Counted from the stretch's first letter, positions 31,734-41,593 are shown. The stretch is 64,000 bases of DNA from Limnephilus marmoratus (GCA_917880885.1 OU862909.1:36082405-36146404), one strand, 5' to 3'. The notes: generated from the letters alone by a model not told the origin. Made by a program: numbers and translations.

Positions 31734-32100
31734 AATGCAGTCCGTCTTCAATGCTGGGGCGAGAATGATTTTTGGTGATTCAAGTACTGTCATATAACAT
31801 ATAACCCCGCTTCTTAGGGATCGTCTCCATTGACTTGAAAGACCTGAAAGAATAGAGTTCATGATCTGCTTAATGATCTTCAAATTATTGCAAGGAATGG
31901 CGCCAGCCAATTGTTTTTTGTTAATCTTTGTTATCTTGTCATTATTTTTTAAATACTGTATTTTCTTTATTTCATATTATTTTATCAATATTTTGTGATG
32001 GATTCGTAAGGAGCCCTGTAGGATTATTTTTAAAATTTATTATAGTTAAGCGCACTTGAAGTGAAACGACACAAAACTGCGCTTTACAAATGTAACGTTA
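31734..32100 (+). pseudogene. LINE reverse transcriptase C-terminal relic in the satellite
   Basis: MQSVFNAGARMIFGDSSTVI then, after a stop, HITPLLRDRLHW and RIEFMICLMIFKLLQGMAP. This is the post-RT motif set of CR1/Jockey-group elements (ITPLLRDRLHWL, RI.FK). It inserted in or next to satellite block 1. The A/T-rich remainder is probably its 3' UTR. Confidence 0.75.
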
Positions 32101-32210
32101 TTATTTTTTTTTTATTTTTTTTTTTTTTTTATTTGTAATAATAAAGACAAGGTAAATACAATATGACAGGAAAAATAAAAATATTTTTACAGAAAAAGAA
32201 AAGTCCCAAT

Positions 32211-32230
32211 AAACTACTTTTTAGTAGTTT
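32211..32230 (-). promoter_or_regulatory. 3' UTR hairpin of the three-ORF LINE
   Basis: AAACTACT and AGTAGTTT form an 8-bp stem with a 4-nt loop. It lies about 80-100 nt from the poly-A tail. Unlike the other LINE hairpins here it has no CCTAGT loop. Confidence 0.55.
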
Positions 32231-32309
32231 GTCAATGGGTGCTTTTACTTAGAGGATTTAAATAAACTTATTTTACTTTATTTTGCAGTTACAATTTTTG
32301 TGCTACTGT

Positions 32310-33506
32310 CTAATACAAATTTTTTCTTTCGGCGAGCCAATTCTTCAACATAATATTTGTTTTACCATTTGTACATTTTTTTATTTCAGCAGGTAACATG
32401 TTCAATAAATTTGGTATCATGTAGTCCAGCGTTCTTTGTCCATATTTGTTCAAGTGCTTAGGTACAATTAGTCCTTCATTTAGCGTAAAACGGGTATTGT
32501 AAATGTGATCCAATTTATGTATGTATATAGGGCTATTCATATGCTGAGATATAATTTTATACCACAGAATTGCTCTTACTGAGAGAATTTTGAGATTCTG
32601 GTAAAAGTACGGAACATTATGTCTTTGTTCGTATAAACTTTTATGCGCTAATAATTTAACTAATGATTTTTGAACCGATTGAACATGATTTACATTTGTG
32701 TTACAGGAAAGTCCCCAGGCTGTAATTCCATACCTTATAATAGATTCAGCTAATGATAAATAAATTATTCGAAGTGTGCATATTGGAACATAGAATTTTA
32801 ATTTATATAATCTGCTAACAATAGATCTGAGTCGTTCACAGACTTTATTTATTTGTGAATCCCATTTGAAAAAACAGTCAATAATAACTCCTAAATAAAC
32901 ATATTCTTTAACCAGTTCAATATTTTCACATGTGCACAATGTAGAGATACCGACATGTAAGCAATCTGAAGTGTGTGTTTTAATTTCAGGTGTAATAATA
33001 TTTGCCTTAGCATTGGGTGATCTAATGTGTATCAATTTAGTTTTTTTTGCATTTATAATTAAACCAGAGTCATGAGACCATTTCAAAAGTTCAATGTAAT
33101 CTTCTTGTAAGAGTTTAATACATAATTGCAGATCACTGCATGAAATTACCAATGCAGTATCATCCGCGTACACAAAGTGTTTTACATGTTTAAAAATGTA
33201 CTTAATAAAAGATACATAAATGATATATAAAATTGGACCTAATATGGAACCTTGAGGAACGCCTGCTAAAATTCTTCTTTTTTTACTTAAGGTGTTCAAT
33301 AGCTTTATTTTCATGCATCGGTTGTTCAAGTAATTTTCAAAGAGTTTTAGAAGTCTTCCTCTTATTCCTATGATTTCTAGTATTTGCAATAATTTTCTAT
33401 GATTAATAGTGTCAAATGCCTTGGAATAATCTATGAATAAAACTAATACATGATTTTTACTATTCAATTCATTATTTATTAAACTGGCAAATTTTTGAAG
33501 TAGCAT
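32310..33506 (-). pseudogene. LINE ORF2, reverse transcriptase C-terminal part (frameshifted)
   Basis: 398 codons continuing ORF2 in another frame. Residues 24-33 FIDYSKAFDT carry an RT catalytic Asp, AGVPQGSILGPILY is at 81-94, and the catalytic YADD is at 113-116. The thumb and C-terminal region follow (YLGVIIDCFFKWDSQI, RYGITAWG, VQSVQKSLVKLL). The start methionine is an accident of the frameshift: at 33516-33525 a run of ten identical bases separates this frame from the upstream one. A one-base difference there would join them. Whether the lesion is biological or a sequencing error cannot be told. Confidence 0.88.
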
Positions 33507-35299
33507 TTCAGTGCCTTTTTTTTTTGGAAGCCATATTGATTGGTATCAATAATCGAAAAATCTTCTAAATATTTGATTAATTTCAGCTGAATGTATTTTT
33601 CTAAAATTTTTTCAAGTGATGGCAAAATACTAATCGGCCTATAATTACCCAGTAGAGTGTGATCACCTCCTTTATAAATAGGTCTGATAATACTGCATTT
33701 TAAGTCATCTGGAATTTTGGCTTCAAGTAAGATTCTATTTACAAAATGAGCTATAATTGGAGCTAATATTATTATGTGTTTTTTAATATCGTACATTCTG
33801 ATATTATCAATTCCAGGAGAAGAGTTTTTAAGTTGCCTCACAATGCTTTCTATATCAGCAGTTTTGGCCCTTGGTAGGTACATGCTTTGAGGCATCTCCT
33901 CTGGTTCAAAAACAGTTGTCTTGTAATCACATTTGTGTAACATATTGCAGACGCTGTCGGAGAAATAATTAACAAAATCATTGGTTACATTTTCTTTGGT
34001 CCGATCTTTCATCAGATATTTGGAGGCAATTTGGTCACAATCATTTTTACATTTCTTTCCTAAAATTTGATTACACTCATCCCAAGTCTTTTTTGAGTCT
34101 TGAAATAGATTTTTGAATTTATCATTATAGTATGAGGTTTTTAATTTTATTAACAATTTATTTAAAACATTTCTAAAACTTTTATATTCTTTTTCATAGT
34201 ATTTGTTTGTTGGAGTATTTTTCCAACGTTTATATAAATAATCTCGTTTTTTAATTTTATATAGTGTATCATTAGATATCCAATCATTTATAGCATAAGG
34301 CCGGGTTTTACATTTTTTGCTTATTTTAATTGTGCTGTTTTTATACAAGTCATCAAAATAACTTTTAATTTTTAAATAAATAACAGAACAATCGGTTTCC
34401 TGTAGAAGCGATTTCCAATCATAATTAAAAATATGTTTATCGATCATTTTTTGTGAAAGAATTTGAATGTTATAAGTATCTTTAGAGTCGAAATTATCTA
34501 CCGTGTTATAGTGTATACTAATAGCTGTTGTGTGGTGGTCGGCAATGTTATAATCACACACGCATGCTGAGATTGTACTGCTTACTCCATTGGGTAACTT
34601 TCCGCTTAATCGGACAAAAAAGTGATCTATACATGAGCTGATAATTTTCTCTTGAACTATTACCTCCCTTGTAACACTATTTATACATTTTTTTAAATAG
34701 TTATTTGTGAGGATATTTTCATAATTTATAATGATAGCATCATTTTTATCTAATAAATTTAAATTTACATCGCCGAAAAATATTACACTTTCATTTGATT
34801 TAATAATGTTTTCAAACACCATGGATATTTCTGACAAAAATGCTTGCTTATTTAGATTTGGGGGTCGGTATATTGCTAAGACATTTAAAGTGTTGTTATT
34901 TGGAAGTGTCAATATTCCAAAAACATTCTCAAAATATTTAGTGTCCAGAAATATTTGCGAAAAGGAAAGGTTATTTTTTACAAATAACAAAATGCCTCCA
35001 CCAGTTTTATGGTTTCTGCAATAGTGATACGAATTGAATCCGGGGATATCATAAAGATTCACAAGTTCACTACGAATTGCAGTTTCGCAAAGCATGAGTA
35101 CGTCAATGTGATTTAAACAGTCTTTAAAATAAACATGGAATAGGTCCCAGTACTTACAAATTGATCTTAAGTTTAGTTCCACAAAATTAAGTTTATTATT
35201 TTCACATTTCATTGTATTTTGTTTTCTGAACCATTCACACAGGTCATTAACCTTACAAAAATTTATATCACTGTCATCATCAATATAACTAAAAGACAT
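33479..35299 (-). CDS. LINE ORF2, endonuclease and N-terminal reverse transcriptase
   Basis: 606 codons. The endonuclease carries ELNLRS (Asn43), CET (Glu72), FFGDVNLN (Asp177, Asn179), SSCIDHFF (Asp225, His226) and ADHH (254-256), so all expected catalytic and metal residues are present. The RT begins with PGIDNIRMYDI, NYRPISILPSLEKILEKY and NQYGFQ, then runs out of frame at the ten-base homopolymer. It acts by nicking DNA and reverse-transcribing its RNA at the nick. The start ATG lies 11 nt inside the preceding ORF, so translation probably reinitiates from it. Confidence 0.9.
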   Translation of the reverse strand: MSFSYIDDDSDINFCKVNDLCEWFRKQNTMKCENNKLNFVELNLRSICKYWDLFHVYFKDCLNHIDVLMLCETAIRSELVNLYDIPGFNSYHYCRNHKTGGGILLFVKNNLSFSQIFLDTKYFENVFGILTLPNNNTLNVLAIYRPPNLNKQAFLSEISMVFENIIKSNESVIFFGDVNLNLLDKNDAIIINYENILTNNYLKKCINSVTREVIVQEKIISSCIDHFFVRLSGKLPNGVSSTISACVCDYNIADHHTTAISIHYNTVDNFDSKDTYNIQILSQKMIDKHIFNYDWKSLLQETDCSVIYLKIKSYFDDLYKNSTIKISKKCKTRPYAINDWISNDTLYKIKKRDYLYKRWKNTPTNKYYEKEYKSFRNVLNKLLIKLKTSYYNDKFKNLFQDSKKTWDECNQILGKKCKNDCDQIASKYLMKDRTKENVTNDFVNYFSDSVCNMLHKCDYKTTVFEPEEMPQSMYLPRAKTADIESIVRQLKNSSPGIDNIRMYDIKKHIIILAPIIAHFVNRILLEAKIPDDLKCSIIRPIYKGGDHTLLGNYRPISILPSLEKILEKYIQLKLIKYLEDFSIIDTNQYGFQKKKALKCYFKNLPV

Positions 35300-35954
35300 A
35301 ATGTTTGTGAATAAAGTACTTAATAATTAAAATATTCGTATACATTTTTTTCCCTGGCATTGGCATCTCATGTTGATACATGCATTTATTACAACTATTT
35401 GTTAAATTTGAATTTGATTTTAAATGAAATGATAAATAAGTTCGCAGCAATAATAATAATGAACAATCATGATTCACTTCCAATAATGTTTCATAAATAA
35501 TAATATCAAGGTTGACTTGAAATGGTTTTGGTAACAATATTGAAGAATAACCTGGCAATATATTTCTAGTGATAATGTTATAAATAAGATACATAGTATG
35601 TAGTGTTATAATGTTGTTTTGAGTATATAATATTCCACAATCGTTAACACTTTGAGAGTAGGCTAAAATTTCAGTGCTTTGTTTTTGTTTTAAAATTTTA
35701 CAGTAAAATATAATTAAATAGTTTTTCAATATTTCTGATGAATCTTTAACACTTTGATGGTAGGTTATTAATATTTTTATGATTTTTTTTTGGTTTAAAG
35801 TTTTACAGAAAATTATAACTAAAATTGTAGAGAGTTTCAGAAAACAAGCGTTTTTTATACAAACATATAAATATTGATTTTGAGTTTTTAATATTTGAGC
35901 AACCATGAGGGCTAACATTGTTAAGAAAATAAAAGTAGGTGCATACCTATTCAT
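35289..35954 (-). CDS. Unidentified 221-aa middle ORF of a LINE
   Basis: I do not recognise this protein. It lies exactly between ORF1 and ORF2. Its ATG overlaps the ORF1 stop (ATGAATAG, 8 nt), and its own stop overlaps the ORF2 start (ATGTCTTTTAG, 11 nt). The N-terminus is hydrophobic (FIFLTMLALMVAQIL), like a signal peptide or membrane anchor. Residues about 44-110 contain a 34-codon duplication (IIFCKTLNQKKIIKILIT and IIFYCKILKQKQSTEILA, each followed by QSV.D). It is Ile/Leu/Asn/Lys-rich with several Cys, partly reflecting AT-rich DNA. A chance frame in AT-rich spacer is the alternative. Length, tight overlaps and the frame-preserving duplication argue against that. Confidence 0.6.
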   Translation of the reverse strand: MNRYAPTFIFLTMLALMVAQILKTQNQYLYVCIKNACFLKLSTILVIIFCKTLNQKKIIKILITYHQSVKDSSEILKNYLIIFYCKILKQKQSTEILAYSQSVNDCGILYTQNNIITLHTMYLIYNIITRNILPGYSSILLPKPFQVNLDIIIYETLLEVNHDCSLLLLLRTYLSFHLKSNSNLTNSCNKCMYQHEMPMPGKKMYTNILIIKYFIHKHYVF

Positions 35955-37020
35955 AATTTATACGCCCTTGTGCAATAGTCATCATTTTTTTTAAATACGG
36001 ACAGTTTTTGCTGTTTGCTTTATGATTTGTACTGTTTGTAGACTTGAATGTGTTGTTTTGGAGATCACAATTTTTGCATTTTTCTTCTTTGTTTTTATTA
36101 GGGCAGTCTTTCCAAGGATGATCCATGGCGCAGTGTAGGCACGTGGCATTCTTGTCCTTATTTAGGCAGTTGACAGCTGAGTGACCAAATTTCAAGCAAT
36201 GATAGCATTGCATAATTGGGTTTGCGTCCTCCACCCGCACTCTGTAGTATCCAATATTTATTTTCTCTTTAGATATAAGATATTTCCTTAATTTACCACT
36301 GGTTTCTATTATGTTGTTCGTAAGATTATTTTGTGCTTTTGGTTTAAGCATTTTTACTAATTTAACGGTATTTTTATTTGGATTTTCATCCATTATGATT
36401 TTTATTCCATCGTTTTGGGTTTTAAATGATTCCATTATGTCTTCTTCTGATAAGTTGACTGGTAGGTTTCTTATGAATAATTTCGGATTCTTTTTTTCTA
36501 ATTCTTTTGCGGTTAGGTTGTTTTTGAAAACCGTATTTATTTCGTCTGTAAGTTTTTTTGAATGATCTTTATTAGGGCAAGAGATAATTAGTTTATTGTT
36601 TGATGCTTTTTGCACCCCATTAACTGCAATACCCAATTGCGATGTTTTAATTTTTTTAACTATCATATCTCGAATATCATCAGATGTTGAATTAGTATTT
36701 TCACTTGCAATTATTAGTGAGTACTTGGCCTCTGGTAAAGGTATTGAAAAGGTTGACTTATTATATGTTGTATTAATTGATTCTTTTTTTTCTTTTAAAT
36801 AATTTTCAATTTTTTCTGAATGTTTTTCTTCATTTAATATCAGTTTATTTTGTAGCTCAATTATTTTCTCCTGTAATTGAAGTTTTTCCTTGCACCATAT
36901 TTCTTCTAACTGGCATATATCTTGCTCTATGATAATTCTCTGCTTCGCCTCTTTGATACTTGAGCATTTTTTAATTTCGTTTTTAATAGAGTCAATTAGT
37001 CCTTGTACGTTCCGGTCCAT
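35947..37020 (-). CDS. LINE ORF1, gag-like protein with zinc knuckles
   Basis: 357 codons. Residues about 28-80 are a likely coiled coil (IEQDICQLEEIWCKEKLQLQ...). A middle region with LFIRNLPVNLSEEDIMESF resembles an RRM-like fold. The C-terminal part has zinc knuckles: C272-X2-C-X4-H-X4-C285, C294-X2-C-X3-H-X4-C306, and a looser C315/C318/H333/C340 set. Such proteins bind and package the element RNA. The knuckle arrangement is like that of R1/I/Jockey-type ORF1. The frame is intact and its stop overlaps the next ORF. Confidence 0.9.
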   Translation of the reverse strand: MDRNVQGLIDSIKNEIKKCSSIKEAKQRIIIEQDICQLEEIWCKEKLQLQEKIIELQNKLILNEEKHSEKIENYLKEKKESINTTYNKSTFSIPLPEAKYSLIIASENTNSTSDDIRDMIVKKIKTSQLGIAVNGVQKASNNKLIISCPNKDHSKKLTDEINTVFKNNLTAKELEKKNPKLFIRNLPVNLSEEDIMESFKTQNDGIKIIMDENPNKNTVKLVKMLKPKAQNNLTNNIIETSGKLRKYLISKEKINIGYYRVRVEDANPIMQCYHCLKFGHSAVNCLNKDKNATCLHCAMDHPWKDCPNKNKEEKCKNCDLQNNTFKSTNSTNHKANSKNCPYLKKMMTIAQGRINYE

Positions 37021-37060
37021 AATGTGTTATTACTTTTATGCGGGCTGTCTATTATTATTA

Positions 37061-37486
37061 TAATAAAATAAATTGTAAACTCTGATGAAAAGAGTGATGA
37101 CACGTGCGATGAAAAAAGGGATAAAATAAAATAAGTAGTAATCTCAGATGAAAGCAGTGTTGAGATAAGCGATGAAGACTGTGATCTTTTTTAGTGATGA
37201 AACATGAGATAAAAACAGCGATGAAATATGCGATGAAACTATTGATGAAATAAAATGCGCTGTAACTTTGAAGAAAATCGTGACGAAACATACGACGCAA
37301 TCTATGATGAATAGTAATGAAACATGCAATGACATCCGTGATGAATCTAGTAATGAAACATGGGATGAAAACAGTGATGAAACATGCGATGAAACTAGTG
37401 ATGAAGTAAAATGGGTTGTTTGATGAAACTTACGATGAAATAAGTAAAATAATAAAATAAATATAAATATAAATTTATATAAATTA
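37061..37486. repeat. GATGAAA-rich satellite array, block 2
   Basis: Continues the array of block 1 on the other side of the LINE, with CATGCGATGAAACTAGTGAT-type units. Confidence 0.88.
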
Positions 37487-37777
37487 AACTCACTCACACA
37501 TATAAATTTTAAAATAAGGATATGTATCTTCTCACAAACTTATCCTTACCCAATTCTTTTTCTCTTTACTAGTTTTTTATTATAACTTTACCAATTTTCA
37601 ACATCATTACATTACTAATAGTTCCATATGTTAACAATAGACTTCACTTAAAGTAAATATCCTCCATTGTCACCATGAAACAGGCAGCCGCCTAGTATGG
37701 TGATTCAATGTATCCAATTCTATGTAAATGTCTAATTATATAACATGGATTTAAATAAATAAATAAATAAATAAATA
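37487..37777 (+). mobile_element. LINE 3' end inserted in the satellite (copy of 6210-6485)
   Basis: Nearly identical to 6210-6485, including the hairpin, and ends in a longer (AAAT)n tail at 37754-37777. The satellite resumes directly after the tail. Confidence 0.85.
37670..37703 (+). promoter_or_regulatory. 3' UTR hairpin of a LINE (copy E)
   Basis: TCACCAT (37670-37676) and ATGGTGA (37697-37703), with the same loop as the 6389 copy. Confidence 0.7.
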
Positions 37778-38254
37778 AATTGTAAACTCTGATGAAAACA
37801 GTGATGAAATGTGTGATGAAACAAGTGATGAAATAAAATGCGGAGTGAGCTTTCATGAAGCAGTGATTTAACTTGCGATGAAAAAAATGATGAAATAAGC
37901 AGTGATGAAACTTACGATGAAACAAGTAATATAATAAAATAAATTGTAAACTGATGAAAACAGTGATGAAACATGTGACGAAATCTGTGATGAATTCAGT
38001 AATGAAACGTGGGATGAAAACAGTGACGAAACATGCGATGAAACAAGTGATGAAATAAAATGCGGCGTAAGCTTTCATGAAAGCAGTGATGTAACTTCCG
38101 ATGAAAAAAATTATGAAATAAAATAAGTTTTAATCTTAGATGAAAACAGTGATGAAACATGCGATGAATACTCATAAAAAATGATGAAATAAAATAAGTT
38201 TTAATCGTAGATGAAAACAGTGATGAAACATGCGATGAATACACAAATTACCCA
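37778..38254. repeat. GATGAAA-rich satellite array, block 3
   Basis: Contains a recent direct duplication: TTTTAATCTTAGATGAAAAC (38129-) and TTTTAATCGTAGATGAAAAC (38200-), each followed by an identical ATGCGATGAATACTCA/ACAC end. Confidence 0.88.
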
Positions 38255-38482
38255 TCTGGTCACCAATATAATATTGTTATTTCTTACTTTCTACATGTAA
38301 TATTTGAGTGTTTTTGGATGTATTGTTTTCTATTTTAGTGATTTGTGTGTAAATGCATCACTCAAATTTATGAATGTTAACCTCAATACGGCTGCTAGTC
38401 CTAGTGAGGTTAATATTTTGTAAGTAAAAAAAAGAACACAAGTATAGTGAGAAATTATAAATAAAAAAAATAAAAAAAATTA
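38255..38482 (+). mobile_element. LINE 3' end inserted in the satellite
   Basis: Non-satellite sequence with a conserved-type hairpin at 38377-38413 and an AATAAAAAAAATAAAAAAAA tail. The satellite resumes after it. No coding part. Confidence 0.75.
38377..38413 (+). promoter_or_regulatory. 3' UTR hairpin of a LINE (copy F)
   Basis: TTAACCTCA (38377-38385) pairs perfectly with TGAGGTTAA (38405-38413). The loop ATACGGCTGCTAGTCCTAG keeps the ACGG...CCTAG pattern. It lies about 70 nt before the tail. Confidence 0.75.
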
Positions 38483-39135
38483 CTGTGATATTTTAAGTGA
38501 TGAAACATAATATGAAAACAGTGATTAAACATGCGATGAAACTAGCGATGAAATATAATGGGTCGGAAACTTTGATGAATACCGTGAAGAAACATGTGAT
38601 GAAATCTGTGATGAATCTGGTAAGAAAATATATGATGAAAACTGAGATGTAACATGCGATGAAATAAGTGACGAAGTAAAATGCGTTGTAAACTTTGATG
38701 AAAACAGTGATAAAACGTGCAATTAAACAAGTGATGAAATAAAATGCGTTGTAAAGTTTTTAGTTTGATGAAAACCAGTGATGAAATTAACTAAGTTGTA
38801 TTCTCAGATGAAAACACCAATGAAACACGCGTTGAGGCCTGTGATCTTTTAAGTAATGAAACATCATATGAAAACAGTGATTAAACATGCGATGAAACAA
38901 GTGATGAAATAAAATAAGTTTTAATCTCATTTGAAAACGATGTTCAAACGTACAATGAAACTTTCACATTCACATTTCATCGCACAAACGTGCGATGAAA
39001 TATGAATGTTTTGATCTGTGATGAAAACAGTGATTGAAACTAGTAATGAAATAAAATACGTTGTAAACTTTAATGAAAGCGGTGATGAAATTTGCGGTGA
39101 AACCACTTATGAATTAAAATAAGTTGAAAACTCTG
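38483..39135. repeat. GATGAAA-rich satellite array, block 4
   Basis: The most degenerate part of the array, including a small local inverted repeat CACATTTCATCGCAC/GTGCGATGAAATATG at about 38970-39003. Confidence 0.85.
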
Positions 39136-39139
39136 ATGT

Positions 39140-39665
39140 AAGGCTTAGGCCCTTTGCCGCCAATCCGACTGAAATTTTGGATTCTTACTAAAAACTATTG
39201 TCTGCATAAGAATCCATCAATAAATCTGCTTAAAATAGCATTTGTGGAAAAATTATCAATTTCATCGGCGTCATTACAAGGCTTGGGGTCGTTTAAAGGT
39301 CATTTAAAGGTCGTTTTCTTACACCATATGCTGCTGAACCGACTAAAATTTTGAAATCTTACTAAAAACTTTTATGAGGAAAAATCATCAATTTCATCGG
39401 CGTAATGTAAGGCTTGGGGTCGAACTTCAAAAGACGTTTTCTCAGACTATGGCACCGAACCGCCTGATATTTTTGATTCTTACTAAAAACTGTGGCCTTA
39501 GGAATCCATCAAAGAATCTGCTTTGAAGCAGCATTAGTGGAAAAATCTTTGTTGTCACCGGTGCATTTTGGGGTTTGGGGTCGAACTCCAAAAGACGTTT
39601 TCTCAGGCTATATGGCAGTGCCGGTGAACACCTGAAATATTAGATTCTTACTAAAATCTATAATC
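39140..39665. repeat. Tandem repeat, unit about 150-170 bp, three partial copies
   Basis: Repeated landmarks: GATTCTTACTAAAAACT, CATCGGCGT, AAGGCTTGGGGTCG and AAAAGACGTTTTCTCAG (or TCGTTTTCTTA), each returning at intervals of about 150-170 bp. Units have indels. A different satellite from the adjoining GATGAAA array. Confidence 0.75.
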
Positions 39666-40702
39666 TTTATTTAAAAACAGTCAAAAAACATGTGTGCAGT
39701 TCCCACTCCGTAGAAGTGAAACCTTCAGAAATCTAAACTTCTAGAGAAAGAGACGAATGCAGGGTGCAAGATGGAGAGTATCAGGCGTAAGATAATTGTA
39801 GGGTTTAATGGTTATAATATTGTTACAAACATTAAAAATGATTTGAAATTTTATTTTACGAAGCACCGCACAAAGAGGACGCCGATGGGCTACGAAGCAC
39901 CGCACAACCGATAAGTCTTTCTCATTCTCTCACTGGCTAAATCCTATAGATGTATGTGTTTGTCTCTTTTTAGCGTCGCTCGTTTCCGTTTCATCGAGTT
40001 TGAAATCACAATGCTGCTAAAGAAGTTTTAGTTTAAGTTTTTCTAGTAGTATAAAGTGCCTGATGAACTTCTGCAGACATTTAGCAGACCAAGGATCGAA
40101 TCCTAAGAAATCAAAAAAAGTTTTTATTTTTATAAAATCAATATCCAATCTTCAAACCACTGCAAAATGAACAAGCAAAAGAAAACACAAAAGAAAGCGA
40201 CATCTAGTAAAACTCTGAAGAAGAAAACACAAATAATAATAAGATGACCAAATGTATAGGAAAGGTGCACTGGAATTCGACGACAAAAAGTGGAAAAAAT
40301 CATCCTTTACGTTGATAAAAGAAGTGCTTCGTAGTCTCCCCACTCTTGTCTACTTTAGTTTTCTGAAGGTTTCATTTTCACCGCGTGTGAATTGCACACT
40401 CTATTTTTTTATAAACATAAAACATAAACAAAACAGAGTTACGCAATATAAACATAAACACAATACTTACATTAAGGTAGGTAAGTAACTTGCGCCACTT
40501 GTAGATTTTTTATCGTGCGATCTTCCACACACTTTATATTTTTTGCGCGTTTTATGTCTGGCACGGGCCTCTTCTGAATCAAGCCTCTAGGCGGCCGCAC
40601 ATGCCGTCCAGATGTTTGCAACACCACTGTCATCTAAGAGTATGGCATAGTTATATCACTGTCACCCTTTTTTTAGAAGGTAGAAACCTACCTAACTAGG
40701 CA
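39666..40702. other. Mixed repeats, no supported gene
   Basis: 39855-39900 has a short direct repeat (ACGAAGCACCGCACAA, twice). 39920-40025 is the inverted partner of 17105-17245. A tiny Lys/Gln-rich frame MNKQKKTQKKATSSKTLKKK begins at 40168. It looks like the start of a basic protein but has no recognisable domain and soon stops. The rest is unassigned. Confidence 0.45.
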
Positions 40703-40845
40703 TTTATTTTTATTTTTTATTTTAGTTTATTTAGGAAACAAATAGTTATACATATTTTAATAAGAAAGTAACATATTACATGGTTGCATTAACCAACGAA
40801 GTTTCCGCTAAAATTTATAATATATATAAAAACATAGATTAAAAC

Positions 40846-41593
40846 TGCAAGAGGCCTTAACAAACATGCAAAGCATTCTTCAAAACAATTACAACATGAA
40901 GATAAATAAAGACAAAACAAAGCTGCTGACTGTAGGCCGAACGCAACATCAGATGAGAGTAGAGATGTCAGGAGTTCCACTAAAGAACACCAAGGAGTTT
41001 GTCTACCTCGGGAGCAAAATAACATGGGACGGTCGGTCTAAGAGCGAGGTCGACAGCCGTATACACCAGGCTAGGGTTGCATTCAATAAAAGGTCGAAAA
41101 TAATAGAATCGAATAATATAGACCTGAAACTGAGAATACTCCTCATCAAGACCTATGTATGGAGTATCTTGATGTACGGCTGCGAAACATGGTGCCTATC
41201 CGAAAGAGATAAACGGAGACTAGAGGCTTTTGAGATGTGGTCCTATAGAAGACTACTAGGAATTTCCTGGAGAGACCACATCACAAATGAGGAGGTTCTT
41301 CAAAGAATCGAAGGAGGAAGGCACCTGCTCAGGACCTTGTCCGAAAGGCGCGCAAGATGGATCGGCCATGCAATAAGGCAAGAAGGCCTCTTGCATGCCA
41401 TAATGGAGGGTATGACCGAGGGGACAAACGCTAGGGGACGCCCACGCCGAGAGTACCTGGAGGACCTGCTGGTGGACGTGCGCTGCTTATCATATGCAGA
41501 CTTCAAAAGAGCCGCACAAGACAGGGAAGAGTGGAAGAAACGAATAGATGAAATTGCTGCAAACCAATCCCAGGATTGAAACCAGAGAGAGAG
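40846..41593 (+). mobile_element. Young 5'-truncated RTE-like LINE with 10-bp target duplication
   Basis: Inserted in the 3' UTR of the Jockey-like LINE. The duplication AGATTAAAAC occurs at 40836-40845 and 41594-41603; the empty site is seen at 20.67 kb. It ends CAGGATTGAAACCAGAGAGA with a short GA-repeat tail instead of poly-A. The open frame inside is intact, which, with the perfect duplication, indicates recent insertion. Confidence 0.92.
40866..41579 (+). CDS. RTE-like LINE ORF, C-terminal part after the RT core
   Basis: 237 codons open to a normal stop. Recognisable: KINKDKTKLLTVGR, EFVYLGSKITWDGRS, LIKTYVWSILMYGCETWCLS, RRLEAFEMWSYRRLLGISW, HITNEEVLQRI and GRPRREYLEDLL. These are the standard motifs behind the YADD core in insect endonuclease-reverse transcriptase proteins of RTE type. 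The YADD itself is lost by 5' truncation (the frame enters just after it). It would not be active alone. Confidence 0.85.
   Translation: MQSILQNNYNMKINKDKTKLLTVGRTQHQMRVEMSGVPLKNTKEFVYLGSKITWDGRSKSEVDSRIHQARVAFNKRSKIIESNNIDLKLRILLIKTYVWSILMYGCETWCLSERDKRRLEAFEMWSYRRLLGISWRDHITNEEVLQRIEGGRHLLRTLSERRARWIGHAIRQEGLLHAIMEGMTEGTNARGRPRREYLEDLLVDVRCLSYADFKRAAQDREEWKKRIDEIAANQSQD

Larger units (their letters stand above)
32104..37060 (-). mobile_element. Nearly complete LINE with three chained ORFs
   Basis: A minus-strand non-LTR retrotransposon inserted in the GATGAAA satellite. In transcription order: ORF1 (37020-35947), a middle ORF (35954-35289), ORF2 (35299-33479, shifted frame to 32310), and a 3' UTR with a hairpin at 32211-32230. 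It closes with an A-rich tail at about 32137-32104 (T-rich on the plus strand). Satellite flanks both sides. The only visible lesion in ORF2 is a frameshift at a run of ten T (plus strand, 33516-33525). CR1/Jockey group by motifs; clade not resolved. Confidence 0.88.
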
